In this document: piece after piece, positions 14,954-23,106 of the stretch
How the letters are laid out: every line of letters starts with the position of its first letter
How positions within the stretch are numbered: the first letter of the stretch is position 1
Source: an uncultured Campylobacter sp.
Lineage (GTDB): Bacteria > Campylobacterota > Campylobacteria > Campylobacterales > Campylobacteraceae
Reading direction: 5' to 3'
DNA length: 26,065 bases
Assembly: GCF_938030685.1 (NCBI RefSeq)
Contig: NZ_CALHHX010000200.1
Coordinates: 1 to 26,065, forward strand
Translations under genes and position numbers: made by a program
Notes under the pieces: model-generated
Seen by the model: only the letters and a program-made list of their open reading frames with translations
Told to the model about the DNA's origin: nothing
The model's database searches: none

Positions 14954-15874
14954 CTACCTCATAGTTTTTAAATGCTCGCAAGCATCAAATCTTCCGAGCT
15001 TACAAGCCTTTTCATAAAGCTCGCGAGCCCTCTTTTTATCTTTCGCTACGCCCCAGCCCTTTTCGTATTGATACGCTAAATTTGAGCAGGCTAGCGGCTC
15101 ATCGCTTTTCTCGCACGCTTCGCTAAAATACTTCGCAGCAAGCGCGTGATCCTTTTGCCCGCCGTCGCCCTTAAAATACGTAACGCCCAAATTTACGCAT
15201 GAATCCGTGTGTCCTTGCTCACAAGCCCTCGTAAAAAATGTCCTAGCCCTGTCCGCGTCTTTTTTCACGCCTTCGCCGAAAACATAGCTAAGCCCTAGGT
15301 TATGACACGCCTCTACCTGCCCCATCTTGCAAGCCCTGATCAAAAGCTCGATCGCCTTTTTAGCGTCTGGATAGACGCCGAGCCCCTTTTTATAGTTGTA
15401 TGCAAGGCTCGCGCACCCCTCGCTGCTGTTTTTCTTGCAGGCGTCGCTAAAAAGCTCATTCGCTCTCTTGCGATCCTGCGCCACCCCCTGCCCGTCGTTG
15501 TAGAGCAGTCCCAAATAGACGCAGCCCTTCTGCTCGCCGAGCTTGCACGCCCTGTCGTAATAGCGCGCGGCCTGCTTGAAGCTTCTATTTGAGTCGTATG
15601 CATAGCCCAAATTTGCGCAGTCTAGCGCGTTTTCCTCGCCGCCTGCGTCGCAGTTGCGCTGTAGCTCATTTATCACGCGGCTTAGTTTTTTACAATCCAT
15701 CTCGCTCCCCGCGGCGCAGCCCTTTCTTAGATCGTCGATCTCCGCCGCAGCGCCCGTCGCAAACAGCGCAGAGAGCAAAACCGCTCGCACCGCAAATTTT
15801 AGCCGCTCTTTAAGCGATGCGCTTTTAAAATTTTGAAATTTAGCGCCCTTTTGGGCGAAGCTACCGATTCTCAT
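14954..15874 (-). CDS. Cysteine-rich Sel1/Hcp-repeat secreted protein
   Basis: Tandem Sel1-like helix-turn-helix repeats of the Helicobacter cysteine-rich protein (Hcp) type. I chose the ATG at 15874 (MRIGSFAQKG), preceded by AAAGGATAAAGCA; the ATG nine codons earlier has no ribosome binding site. The 306-residue precursor has a basic then hydrophobic signal segment (KFAVRAVLLSALFATGAAA) with likely cleavage near residue 44. Sixteen cysteines fall in eight pairs, six of them 8 apart, at residues 53/61, 75/86, 110/118, 146/154, 182/190, 218/226, 254/263 and 291/299, with a repeat period of about 36. This is the disulfide pattern of Hcp proteins, so it is expected to be periplasmic or secreted and to need the Dsb system. 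The partner or substrate is unknown. Confidence 0.9.
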   Translation of the reverse strand: MRIGSFAQKGAKFQNFKSASLKERLKFAVRAVLLSALFATGAAAEIDDLRKGCAAGSEMDCKKLSRVINELQRNCDAGGEENALDCANLGYAYDSNRSFKQAARYYDRACKLGEQKGCVYLGLLYNDGQGVAQDRKRANELFSDACKKNSSEGCASLAYNYKKGLGVYPDAKKAIELLIRACKMGQVEACHNLGLSYVFGEGVKKDADRARTFFTRACEQGHTDSCVNLGVTYFKGDGGQKDHALAAKYFSEACEKSDEPLACSNLAYQYEKGWGVAKDKKRARELYEKACKLGRFDACEHLKTMR

Positions 15875-15942
15875 TGCTTTATCCTTTATTTCTAGTCTCA
15901 TCTTAATTCGCGTATAAATTTTACGAGCTCTCGCGCAAAGGG

Positions 15943-16617
15943 CTAAATTTTATCTTTTAGCTCTTTTAAAAATCTCTCCACCGCGGCCTTAAGCGCGGCA
16001 AGATCGCCACTATTGTCTATCACAAAATCCGCCATAGCGCGCTTTTGCTCGATATCCATCTGCAGTTCCACGCGGTGTTTTGCGGCGGCATGATCCAGCC
16101 CGTTTCGCTTCATCACGCGCGCGATCAGTGTATCTTTAGGCGCATAAACGACCACCACTTTGTCAAAAAACTCATACCTCTTGCCCTCAAAAAACAGCGG
16201 AATATCGACGAAATAAATTTTTCCTTTCGCCTCCAAAGCCTGCGCCTGCGATAAAATTTCAGCCGTTATCTTTGGATGCAGTAGCGCTTCGAGCTTTGCC
16301 AATTCCGCAGGGTTTTTAAACACCAGTTCGCCTAGTTTTTTGCGGTCCACAAAAGCGCAGGAGGCGGACGGAATTTCATCGCCAGGATTGACGTCAAATT
16401 CTGCATGCGAAATCAAATTTTTAGCTCGCGCGTCTTTTTGCACGACGTATTGCGCGCCGAAAATTTCAGCCACCTGCGCAGCGCAGCGATCAAGAACGCA
16501 ATGCGAAATCTTATCGGCATCGATGATCTCAAATCCACGCTCAGCAAGTAGCTCGCAAACCGCGCTCTTGCCGCTGCCGATGCTGCCCGTGATGACGATG
16601 GCGTGTTTAAATTTCAA
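15943..16617 (-). CDS. coaE: Dephospho-CoA kinase
   Basis: Phosphorylates dephospho-CoA, the last step of coenzyme A synthesis. The 224-residue product has the P-loop GSIGSGKS (11-18), FEIIDADKISH after it, LLHPKITAEI, the VDIPLFFEG segment and RMKRNGLDHAAAKHRVELQM, all in family order. The apparent start is TTG at 16617 with AAAGG upstream; no ATG is suitably placed. It diverges from purM across 73 nt that must hold both promoters. It is somewhat longer than E. coli CoaE (206 aa), because of an insertion around residues 53-80. Confidence 0.95.
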   Translation of the reverse strand: MKFKHAIVITGSIGSGKSAVCELLAERGFEIIDADKISHCVLDRCAAQVAEIFGAQYVVQKDARAKNLISHAEFDVNPGDEIPSASCAFVDRKKLGELVFKNPAELAKLEALLHPKITAEILSQAQALEAKGKIYFVDIPLFFEGKRYEFFDKVVVVYAPKDTLIARVMKRNGLDHAAAKHRVELQMDIEQKRAMADFVIDNSGDLAALKAAVERFLKELKDKI

Positions 16618-16690
16618 GGTGGGCCTTTATAGCGTTTTTATTCGATTTTAGCTAAAATCTGCGAAATTATACCATCTTGGAGGATAAAAT

Positions 16691-17674
16691 TTGATAAGCT
16701 ACAAAGACGCTGGCGTCGATATAGACGCGGGAAATGACTTCGTAAACGCGATAAAACCGTTCGTCAAAGCGACGCAAACTCCGCACGTTTTGGGCGGTAT
16801 CGGCTCGTTTAGCGGCGCAGTGAGACTGCCTGCAGGCTACAAAAAGCCCGCGATCCTAGGCGCCACCGACGGCGTGGGCACAAAGCTGCGACTCGCGATC
16901 GACGCGCGTAAATTTAACGGCGTCGGCCAGGACCTCGTCGCGATGTGCGTAAACGACCTCATCTGCAACTTCGCCGAGCCGCTATTTTTCCTCGACTACT
17001 ACGCGACGGCAAAGCTTGAAATCGCAGATGCCAAAGAGGTGGTAAAAAGTATCGCCGAGGGCTGCAAACTCGCGCGCTGCGCGCTAATCGGCGGCGAAAC
17101 GGCGGAGATGCCATCGATGTATGAAAAAGGCGATTTTGACCTTGCAGGCTTTGCCGTGGGTATCGCCGAGGAGGACGAGATCGACCGCTCAAAATTCGTA
17201 CGCGAAGGCGATGTGCTCATCGCGCTTCCTAGCAGCGGTCTGCACTCAAACGGCTTCTCGCTCGCGCGAAAAGTGGTCGCCGAGCTGGGGCTAAAATTTG
17301 ACGATAAAGTGGGCGAGCGCAAGCTAATCGACGTACTTTTGGAGCCTACAAGAATTTACGTCGGCGACTTTTTAAATTTAAAAGACAAGATCCATGCGCT
17401 CGCGCACATCACGGGCGGGGGCATCGTGGAAAATCTGCCGCGTGTATTTCCACAGGGGCTGAGTGCAAAAATCGAGCATGCCGCGATCCGCACGCCCGAA
17501 ATCTTTAAAATCATCGCGCAAAAAGTGGAGCCGGCAGAGATGATGAGGACGTTTAATATGGGCGTTGGTATGATCATAGTGGCTCCGAAAGAAAACGCCG
17601 ACTTTGTGCTAGCTAGAACCGACGGCTATGTCATCGGCGAGATCGTAAAAGGCGCGGGCGCACAGCTCGTGTAA
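16691..17674 (+). CDS. purM: Phosphoribosylformylglycinamidine cyclo-ligase
   Basis: Makes aminoimidazole ribonucleotide (AIR) in the fifth step of purine synthesis, in the cytosol. The 327-residue product has GGIGSF (35-40), the ATP-binding GATDGVGTK (57-65), MCVNDLI (85-91), GGETAEMP (134-141) and HITGGGIVENLPRVFP in the C-terminal half. The start is TTG at 16691, with GGAGG 8 nt upstream. TTG starts on both sides of this divergent intergenic region are unusual but well supported by ribosome binding sites. A terminator follows directly. Confidence 0.97.
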   Translation: MISYKDAGVDIDAGNDFVNAIKPFVKATQTPHVLGGIGSFSGAVRLPAGYKKPAILGATDGVGTKLRLAIDARKFNGVGQDLVAMCVNDLICNFAEPLFFLDYYATAKLEIADAKEVVKSIAEGCKLARCALIGGETAEMPSMYEKGDFDLAGFAVGIAEEDEIDRSKFVREGDVLIALPSSGLHSNGFSLARKVVAELGLKFDDKVGERKLIDVLLEPTRIYVGDFLNLKDKIHALAHITGGGIVENLPRVFPQGLSAKIEHAAIRTPEIFKIIAQKVEPAEMMRTFNMGVGMIIVAPKENADFVLARTDGYVIGEIVKGAGAQLV

Positions 17675-17681
17675 ATTTTAA

Positions 17682-17703
17682 GCGGTAAAATTTGCCGTTT
17701 TTT
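17682..17703 (+). terminator. Intrinsic terminator after purM
   Basis: The hairpin CGGT-AAAATTT-GCCG (extended by A-U pairs) is followed by a run of six T at 17698-17703. It begins 8 nt after the purM stop. The stem is short but the layout is classic. Confidence 0.6.
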
Positions 17704-17718
17704 GCCAAAGCAGAATTT

Positions 17719-18076
17719 ATGTTTAGACTAAATTTTAAAGCAGGTATTGCGACAGCTTCCAAAAACAGCGCCGAGAATTATTATATGATAGGCTTTGCGG
17801 ACGACAAGTACGACTATAAGAACTATCTGCTTTTCCAAAGACCCATCAAGCTCGGGCGATACGAGTACGTAGACGCGCCGCATAACGGCTTATACGCCAA
17901 GTGTAGGCGACGTATGCTATAACGGCTGCAAGGCGGCAAAAATCACTAGAGAGCTTATCGTTTTTGAAGTCCAAGATAGCGTCATCGCCGCGGATATCAG
18001 CGGCGTCAAAATTCCCAAACGCTTCATTCAGTATTGCAAAGAAATTTTCGGCGATCTGCTTAGCATCGAGGGGTAA
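17719..18076 (+). pseudogene. Frameshifted gene, possibly Imm10-like immunity protein
   Basis: The first part begins MFRLNFKAGIATASKNSAEN and reads NYYMIGFADDKYDYKNYLLF, then stops after a frame change. Removing one base near the GG at 17887-17888 joins it to a second part reading AYTPSVGDVCYNGCKAAKIT and ending KRFIQYCKEIFGDLLSIEG, giving 118 residues in total. The GFADD...YLLFQR pattern with a late basic/acidic helix recalls the Imm10 family of polymorphic-toxin immunity proteins, but the match is from memory and tentative. No toxin gene is next to it. The ribosome binding site is weak. It may be decayed, phase-variable, or a sequencing error. Confidence 0.5.
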
Positions 18077-18483
18077 ATTTAAATGTGCCTAACGGCACGC
18101 AAAAGCAAATTTCGCAATCACAAATATAAAGCCGAGATTAAAATTTAACGAGCGAATTTTTAGATAGCGCGAGATAAGAGCGTTTAAGCAAAGCCATTAA
18201 ACGCGATAAAACTTCGCGCCGGAGTAAAATTTATTGCGAGATTTGCGCATCAAATTCGGCGCAAGTATTATATGGCAAATTTACCCTGACAAACATAGCT
18301 AAATTTCACGCTTGATCCGTAGTCGTCTAAGCTTTAATTTAGACGCGCCGCTTGTCGCCTCTGCTCTCTTACAGCTAGCTCCGCGGACTTGGGGGCAAAA
18401 CGATCATCTCGCTATCCGTGCTGTCGCTTATTTTTTAGTAGGGGTAATCTCTAGCGCGCCCATACTACTGCCTGCTTTTTCAG
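18077..18483. other. Intergenic stretch with no recognisable gene
   Basis: About 400 nt without a supported gene on either strand. It is AT-rich at first and more GC-rich towards the dehydrogenase. A 7-bp-arm inverted repeat CGTCTAA/TTAGACG lies at 18324-18345 without a T-tract. An open frame of 80 codons from 18312 has no ribosome binding site and no protein-like pattern. Confidence 0.5.
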
Positions 18484-18506
18484 AAAAGGGCGATCGCTCG
18501 CCCCTT
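18484..18506 (-). terminator. Likely terminator of the alcohol dehydrogenase gene
   Basis: On the minus strand GGGCGA-GCGA-TCGCCC is followed by TTTTC, about 30 nt after the dehydrogenase stop. The stem is GC-rich and the U-tract short. Confidence 0.5.
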
Positions 18507-18536
18507 CGGTTTAAATTTTATCTATGCGCTCGCGCC

Positions 18537-19682
18537 TTATTTTGCAAAATCTAAAATTTTAGCGATATTTTCGCGGCTGTAGAGCTCCGCCATATTCCAC
18601 GCTTTGGCGTTTGTCGCGGCTACGTCTATGACCTCGTCTAGCACCTTGCCTTCGATGCCGAGCTGCGCGAGACTAGTCGGCGTGCCGATCTTACCAAACC
18701 ACGCCTTAAGCGCTGCTATGCCCTCATCCGCGCTTTTAAGGCCGAAAATTTCACGAGCGAAACGCTCAAACGCGCTTAAATTTCTATCCTTATACCACCT
18801 CATCCACGCAGGCATTACCACGCTAAGACCGGCTCCATGCGCGCAATCCACGACCGCACTCATCGCATGCTCGATCATATGGTTCGGATAGCCGAAGTCA
18901 CCCACGCCCACGTAGGTTAACCCGTTTAGCGCCATCGTCGCGGCCCACGCAAACTCGGCGCGCGCATCGTAATCGCTCGGATCTGCGAGCAGGATTTCAG
19001 TCGTGCGGATGACGGTTTTGATGTTGGCTTCGATATAGGCTCGAACGATGTCTGGATGGACGCTAGCGGTAAAATACCCCTCGATGCTGTGCGCGATGAT
19101 GTCGCTCGCGCTATATACGAGATACTCGCGGCTGACGGTTGCTTGCAGCTGCGGGTTTATGACCGAGACTTTCGGGTATAGACACGGCGCGCTGATCGGG
19201 TATTTTTGCTTGGTCTGCTCCTTGGTCACCACGCCGCCGCAGTTCATCTCCGAGCCCGTCGCGGCAAGGGTAATGATATCAAAAATTTTAAGCGCAACGC
19301 TCGGGCTTTTGCCGGTAAAAAAATCCCACACGTCGCCCTCGTAGCAGGCGCCCGCGGCTACGGCTTTCGCCGAGTCCAGCACGCTTCCGCCGCCCACAGC
19401 AAGCACGCTATCGGCGCCGAATTCTTTAGCGAGCTTGATCGCTTCATTTACTTTGCTTAACACGGGATTTGATTTTATGCCGCCAAGCTGGGTAAATTCT
19501 ATACCGCTTGCCTTTAAGCTGCTCTCCACGACGCCCATCAGACCGCTCTTTCGTACGCGCTCGCTGCCGTATAGTACGAGAGCTTTTTTCGCGCCCGCTT
19601 CCTTCATATACTGCCCGATATGCTCCTCTTTACCCTTGCCAAATTCTATCCTCACGGGGTTGCAAAAACTAAAATTTGTCAT
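18537..19682 (-). CDS. Iron-type alcohol/aldehyde dehydrogenase, YqhD-like
   Basis: Predicted NAD(P)H-dependent reductase of short-chain aldehydes, group III (iron-type) ADH. I chose the ATG at 19682 (MTNFSFCNPVRIEFGKG), preceded by AAAGGAGAAAAG; a longer frame from 19742 crosses the promoter. The 381-residue product has the nucleotide-binding GGGSVLDSAK (97-106), ATGSEMN (141-147), and metal ligands D194 and H198 (SASDIIAHS), H268 (PNHMIEH) and H282 (DCAHGAG), as in E. coli YqhD. The adjacent divergent AraC_N regulator is the same arrangement as yqhC/yqhD. A TATAAT box for this gene lies at 19710-19715. The substrate is not deducible. Confidence 0.93.
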   Translation of the reverse strand: MTNFSFCNPVRIEFGKGKEEHIGQYMKEAGAKKALVLYGSERVRKSGLMGVVESSLKASGIEFTQLGGIKSNPVLSKVNEAIKLAKEFGADSVLAVGGGSVLDSAKAVAAGACYEGDVWDFFTGKSPSVALKIFDIITLAATGSEMNCGGVVTKEQTKQKYPISAPCLYPKVSVINPQLQATVSREYLVYSASDIIAHSIEGYFTASVHPDIVRAYIEANIKTVIRTTEILLADPSDYDARAEFAWAATMALNGLTYVGVGDFGYPNHMIEHAMSAVVDCAHGAGLSVVMPAWMRWYKDRNLSAFERFAREIFGLKSADEGIAALKAWFGKIGTPTSLAQLGIEGKVLDEVIDVAATNAKAWNMAELYSRENIAKILDFAK

Positions 19683-19738
19683 CTTTTCTCCTTTAAATAA
19701 AGTTGCTAAATTATAGCCTTTTTTAAAATTTTGCGGTA

Positions 19739-19771
19739 GCACGATACTACAATTTCATTGCCTAATCGTGC
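19739..19771. promoter_or_regulatory. Inverted repeat in the divergent adh-araC region
   Basis: GCACGAT (19739-19745) and ATCGTGC (19765-19771) form perfect 7-bp arms with a 19-nt spacer, centred between the two divergent starts and upstream of the dehydrogenase TATAAT box at 19710-19715. It is a candidate operator for the AraC-type regulator. AraC proteins more often bind direct repeats, so this is only suggestive. Confidence 0.4.
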
Positions 19772-19810
19772 AAATTTAAGTATAACCCGTGTAAATTTAA
19801 AGGAGCTTAG

Positions 19811-20687
19811 ATGAACAAAGCAGATAAAATTTTAAAAGACGCCGCAAAGATCACCGGCGAGCTGTATCTCGCCTATGGATACGTTCAGACGCCTATAGGG
19901 GCGCTCGGCTTTTACCGTCAAAGAAACCCCAGACTTCATCGCGACGATCTATGAGCCTAGCGTGTGCTTGCGCCTGAGCGGCGGTAAAATGGTGGAATTT
20001 AGCGGCAAGCAGTATCGCTACGACACGCAGAAATTCCTACTTTGCGCAAGCGACCTGCCGCTTTTGGGGCGAGTAGAGCACTGCCCATTTCTATCGGTAA
20101 GCATTAAATTTCAAAGCGAGGACATTCTTGAAGCACTCAAGGAAATAGAGGGGCAGAGCCGCGCTGGCAGACTTAAAAGCAGCCTATACTTCGGTGATAT
20201 GAGCTACGAGATCGCGGACGCCGTTTCTAGGCTCATATCTTTGCTACGGCGAGAGCCTGCGAGCCTAAAGCACCTCGAGCGTTTGGCGATAAAAGAAATT
20301 TTATACACGCTGATCTTAAGCGGCGCTGAGGGATTTCTCAGCCGCTTCGTCATGCAGGGCACAGCGGAAAACTATATCGCGCGTGCAATGAGGGAAATTA
20401 AAAGCCGCTTCAAAGAGCCGATCAATATGAGCGAATTAGCAGCCGAACTCGGCATCAGCCCGTCGTCGTTTTACCATAATTTCAAAAAAATTACCGCGCT
20501 AAGCCCACTTGATTTTCAAAAGCGCATTAGACTGCAGGAAGCTAGATATATCTTGCAAAACAGCGATAGCACGGCTTCTCAAGCGGCCTTTGACGTCGGA
20601 TACGAAAGCCCGTCGCAATTCAGCAGGGAGTACGCGAGGATATTCGGCATGCCGCCTAAAGCTCACGCGCAGACGCTTCGAGGCTAA
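19811..20687 (+). pseudogene. Frameshifted AraC-family regulator (AraC_N type, YqhC-like)
   Basis: The reading frame starts at ATG 19811 behind AAAGGAG and reads MNKADKILKDAAKITGELYL to TPIGALGF, then goes out of frame at a TTTT run (19910-19913). Removing one T joins it to TVKETPDFIATIYEPSVCLR and onwards, giving 291 residues. The N-terminal half has the AraC_N pattern (YEPSVCL, YRYDTQKFLLCASDLPL). The C-terminal half has two helix-turn-helix motifs: INMSELAAELGISPSSFYHN and ASQAAFDVGYESPSQFSREY. Without correction the larger downstream part could only start at a GTG within the domain (19962). It diverges from the YqhD-like gene and is the likely regulator of it. The break may be real, phase-variable, or an error. 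Confidence 0.85.
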
Positions 20688-21140
20688 GAAGTAGGTAAAA
20701 TTAAAACGGTCGGCTTGGATGAGCTTCGGCAATCTTAAAAATTTTATGTCGAGCGTAAGCCGAAATAACTACGCAATAAAGTAGCATCCGCGACAGAAAC
20801 AAACGCTTGGTAGAAAAATAGGCACGTCATAAGAGGGGCAACCAAGACACAAGAGAATAGTTGCGTGCAGTATTGGCTAACACACTGTAAGGGGGTATCA
20901 CACTACAAGAAAGCTGGCCTATACCGTAACGATAACTGCCCCCCTGCTTGCTTGCTGCTACGCTAAAAGTCATTGCCCATCTTGTTGCTAAATTTTATAA
21001 TTTCAATTGCGCAGCGTTTTATCACGCGACCTGCACAAGCAGAATCAAGTCAACCGAAACGTTTTAAATAAATTTAAATCAAGCTGAAATAGAAAAAATT
21101 TTCTTAAAAATAGCTATTTTAGTATCATAAAATTTCATAA
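20688..21140. other. Intergenic stretch with no recognisable gene
   Basis: About 450 nt between the AraC-type gene and the dba promoter. I find no convincing ORF, tRNA or long repeat. Composition changes along it: mixed, unusually low in AAATTT words around 20790-20980, then AT-rich. A purine/pyrimidine-rich segment AAGGGGGTATCAC...CTGCCCCCC lies near 20889-20945. Confidence 0.5.
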
Positions 21141-21148
21141 AAAATTTA

Positions 21149-21177
21149 TTTACACTGATAAAAACATAATTTTTAAT
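21149..21177 (+). promoter_or_regulatory. Possible promoter of the dba-dsbI operon
   Basis: TTTACA (21149-21154) and TTTAAT (21172-21177) are spaced by 17 nt in a very AT-rich segment about 65 nt upstream of dba. Both boxes differ by one base from consensus. Confidence 0.4.
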
Positions 21178-21242
21178 ATACGTCTAATAAGCAAAATAGT
21201 AATATTTTTACGATATTAAATTTCAGCGAGAAAGGAGAAAAT

Positions 21243-21410
21243 ATGGAATTTTTAATGGTTCTGATGTTTTTCGTCGCAGGTCTTTTGTTGTGGTTTAGAC
21301 CCGAGAAAAAGCGCGCGGTTATGGGCTTTGGTATCGCGGGTATCGCTATACTCGTCATCATGATGGCGTGGGTGAATAAATTTGCCATCGTGCCTATGGG
21401 AAATTTTTAG
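21243..21410 (+). CDS. dba: Dba-like small membrane protein
   Basis: The 55-residue hydrophobic product begins MEFLMVLMFFVAGLLLWFRP and has a second hydrophobic helix (GFGIAGIAILVIMMAWV, about 28-44), separated by the basic turn EKKRAV. AAAGGAG precedes the ATG. It lies 9 nt before dsbI. In C. jejuni a small membrane protein, Dba, is encoded directly before DsbI and affects its production, and this gene has the same place, size and topology. The assignment rests on context and layout rather than on a sequence match. Confidence 0.75.
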   Translation: MEFLMVLMFFVAGLLLWFRPEKKRAVMGFGIAGIAILVIMMAWVNKFAIVPMGNF

Positions 21411-21419
21411 GAGCGAGCA

Positions 21420-22177
21420 ATGAAAAGTTTGCAAGATAAAATGTCTCAAAGCCTCATTCGCGGCGCCGAGATTTCTGCAGGCTGGGGCGAAGATGAAAAG
21501 CGGTTTTTTAATCTTTTCGCCCTTGCTGCCCTCGCCCTCATCGCCCTGCCCGTAGGTATCGCGTGTTTGGTTTTGGGCTTTGGCATGGGCGATAGCCCCT
21601 GCATCATGTGCTGGCACGAGAGATTTTGCATGGTCGCGATCTCATTTATGGCCCTATTGATCGTTAGATACGGCTTTACGGTCAAATATCTAGCCGCAAT
21701 CCTCTTTTTAGCATGCCTCGGGCTATACGACGGCTTTTTGCACTACAGCCTCGACGGCACCGGCGGCGGCTACCTCGCGACATAAAGCAGGGCTTCGGGC
21801 TCGAAATTTTAGGCGCACACACGCAGTTTTGGGTAGTAGTGGTGCATTTTTGCGTCATTATATTTTTGGGCGTGATTTTGCTGCTAGGCAAAAACGTAGG
21901 TAAAATAATGCAAAAAAGCGAAGAGGGCGCATACGGCGCGGTTTTACCCAAATTTGCGCTAGGCAAAGTTGCAGTTGCGGCCTTTGCGATCATCATGGCT
22001 TTTAACTGCGTGCAGGCCTTTATCACCGCAGGCCCGCCGCCCTATCTAGCCTCCGCGACGCCTTCGCGCATGAGCATCGATCCGTCAAAGTGGTTTTGGG
22101 AGCTTGATCACTGGGAGGAAACCGAAATTGACTTCCGCGAAAACTGGAATCCAAAACTACCGAATTTACCGAAGTGA
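21420..22177 (+). pseudogene. dsbI: DsbI (DsbB-like thiol oxidoreductase), frameshifted
   Basis: Inner-membrane protein expected to reoxidise a periplasmic DsbA using the quinone pool. The first frame (AGGAG before the ATG at 21420) has a hydrophobic helix (about 31-55), then the redox motif C61-I-M-C64 in PCIMCWHERFCMV, two more helices, and HYSLDGTGGGYL, followed by a stop at 21785. Deleting one CG from CGCG (21776-21779) joins it to DIKQGFGLEILGAHTQFWVV and a further pair of helices ending PNWNPKLPNLPK-like RENWNPKLPNLPK, 251 residues in total. A two-base duplication is therefore the likely cause. In C. jejuni, as I recall, DsbI is one fused protein with a C-terminal beta-propeller; here that part is a separate gene downstream. 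Confidence 0.88.
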
Positions 22178-22186
22178 GGTCGCGAT

Positions 22187-23074
22187 ATGAGAAAAATTTT
22201 AACCTTAACCCTTTTGTGCGCTGCACTGGCGCTGGGCGGCGAGTTTAATCTAAATCCTGCGGACGGCGCAGTGACAAATTTAACACCATTACGTAAAAGC
22301 GGTGAGATAACATTAAATTTAAACAACAATAACCCAGTCACGGGGCTTGACTACGACGCGGCAAGCGGAAGCTTCTTGCTCGGCACTCTAAAATTCGAGC
22401 TCTACGAAATGGACGGCGAGCTAAAAACCGTAAAAAGCTATCTACGAAGCACGCCCGATTGGATAATGCAGATGGAAGAAACCGTCGCGGCGAGCTTTTT
22501 TAAAGGCTCGGTAGGACTCATGGGCTATAATAAAACCTATGAGTTTTTCAAGCCCGCACCGAATCAAAGTAAAGAGGAAGCGAACAAGGCGTGGCGCTAT
22601 CTGCACGACGGATATGAAAATTTCACGCTCGATTTCAAGGACCGCTACTCCACCGTGCGCGCTAAACAGCAGTTTATCCTCTCGTGGGATCACTCGGATT
22701 TCTACGGCGAGTTTTTCGTCGCTAGCGTGCCCGACGACATCAAAGCAAGCTGGAGCATAGCGAGCTTTAGCGATGCCGACAATCTGCTCTCGAGCGAGTT
22801 CGTGCCGAGCTTCGAGGAGGCTCTCGGCGTAAAGGACGGCAGGGATATAAACGACTACTACGTCACGGGCATGGACGCGCAAGGCGAGTTTATTTATCTG
22901 CTTTCAAAGCAATACTCAAGCATCCTAAAGCTTGATCCGCGCAGCAGAAAGATCGTGGAGGTTTATAGCTTTGAAGGCGCAAACGACGCGCATGCGCTAG
23001 CTGTCAAGGATGGAAAATTTTACGTCGCGACGAGAGAAAACGGAACGAATAAAATTTTCGTTTTTGAGAGGTGA
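22187..23074 (+). CDS. Periplasmic beta-propeller protein, DsbI C-terminal-like
   Basis: The 295-residue product has a clear signal peptide (MRKILTLTLLCAALALGGEF, likely cleavage near residue 17-18), so it is periplasmic. The rest is rich in short beta-strand motifs spaced like propeller blades: VTGLDYDAASGSFLLGTL (about 52-69), IYLLSKQYSSILKLDP, and HALAVKDGKFYVATRENG near the end. It starts 9 nt after the dsbI stop with TGAGG as ribosome binding site, and a strong terminator follows. It probably works with DsbI, whose C. jejuni form carries a propeller in the same polypeptide. It has no conserved CxxC. Confidence 0.75.
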   Translation: MRKILTLTLLCAALALGGEFNLNPADGAVTNLTPLRKSGEITLNLNNNNPVTGLDYDAASGSFLLGTLKFELYEMDGELKTVKSYLRSTPDWIMQMEETVAASFFKGSVGLMGYNKTYEFFKPAPNQSKEEANKAWRYLHDGYENFTLDFKDRYSTVRAKQQFILSWDHSDFYGEFFVASVPDDIKASWSIASFSDADNLLSSEFVPSFEEALGVKDGRDINDYYVTGMDAQGEFIYLLSKQYSSILKLDPRSRKIVEVYSFEGANDAHALAVKDGKFYVATRENGTNKIFVFER

Positions 23075-23106
23075 AATTTAAGCCGTCTTTTGGGCGGCTT
23101 AAATTT
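23074..23106 (+). terminator. Terminator of the dba-dsbI-propeller operon
   Basis: AAATTTAAGCCG (23074-23085) and CGGCTTAAATTT (23095-23106) form a perfect 12-bp stem with a 9-nt loop, starting at the stop codon of the propeller gene. The trailing strand is U-rich within the stem (TTAAATTT) but has no separate long U-tract. It could work in both directions. Confidence 0.7.

Noticed and set aside
18312..18554. 80-codon open frame on the plus strand.
   Set aside because: No ribosome binding site, overlaps the dehydrogenase terminator and 3' end, and has no protein-like pattern.
20906..20918. A 13-base match to the Gateway attB2 sequence (ACAAGAAAGCTGG), suggesting a cloning artefact.
   Set aside because: The flanking bases do not match attB2 and no vector sequence is seen. 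It is most likely chance.
20688..21242. Possible non-coding RNA or tRNA in the unannotated spacer.
   Set aside because: No cloverleaf or long stem with conserved tRNA elements was found.
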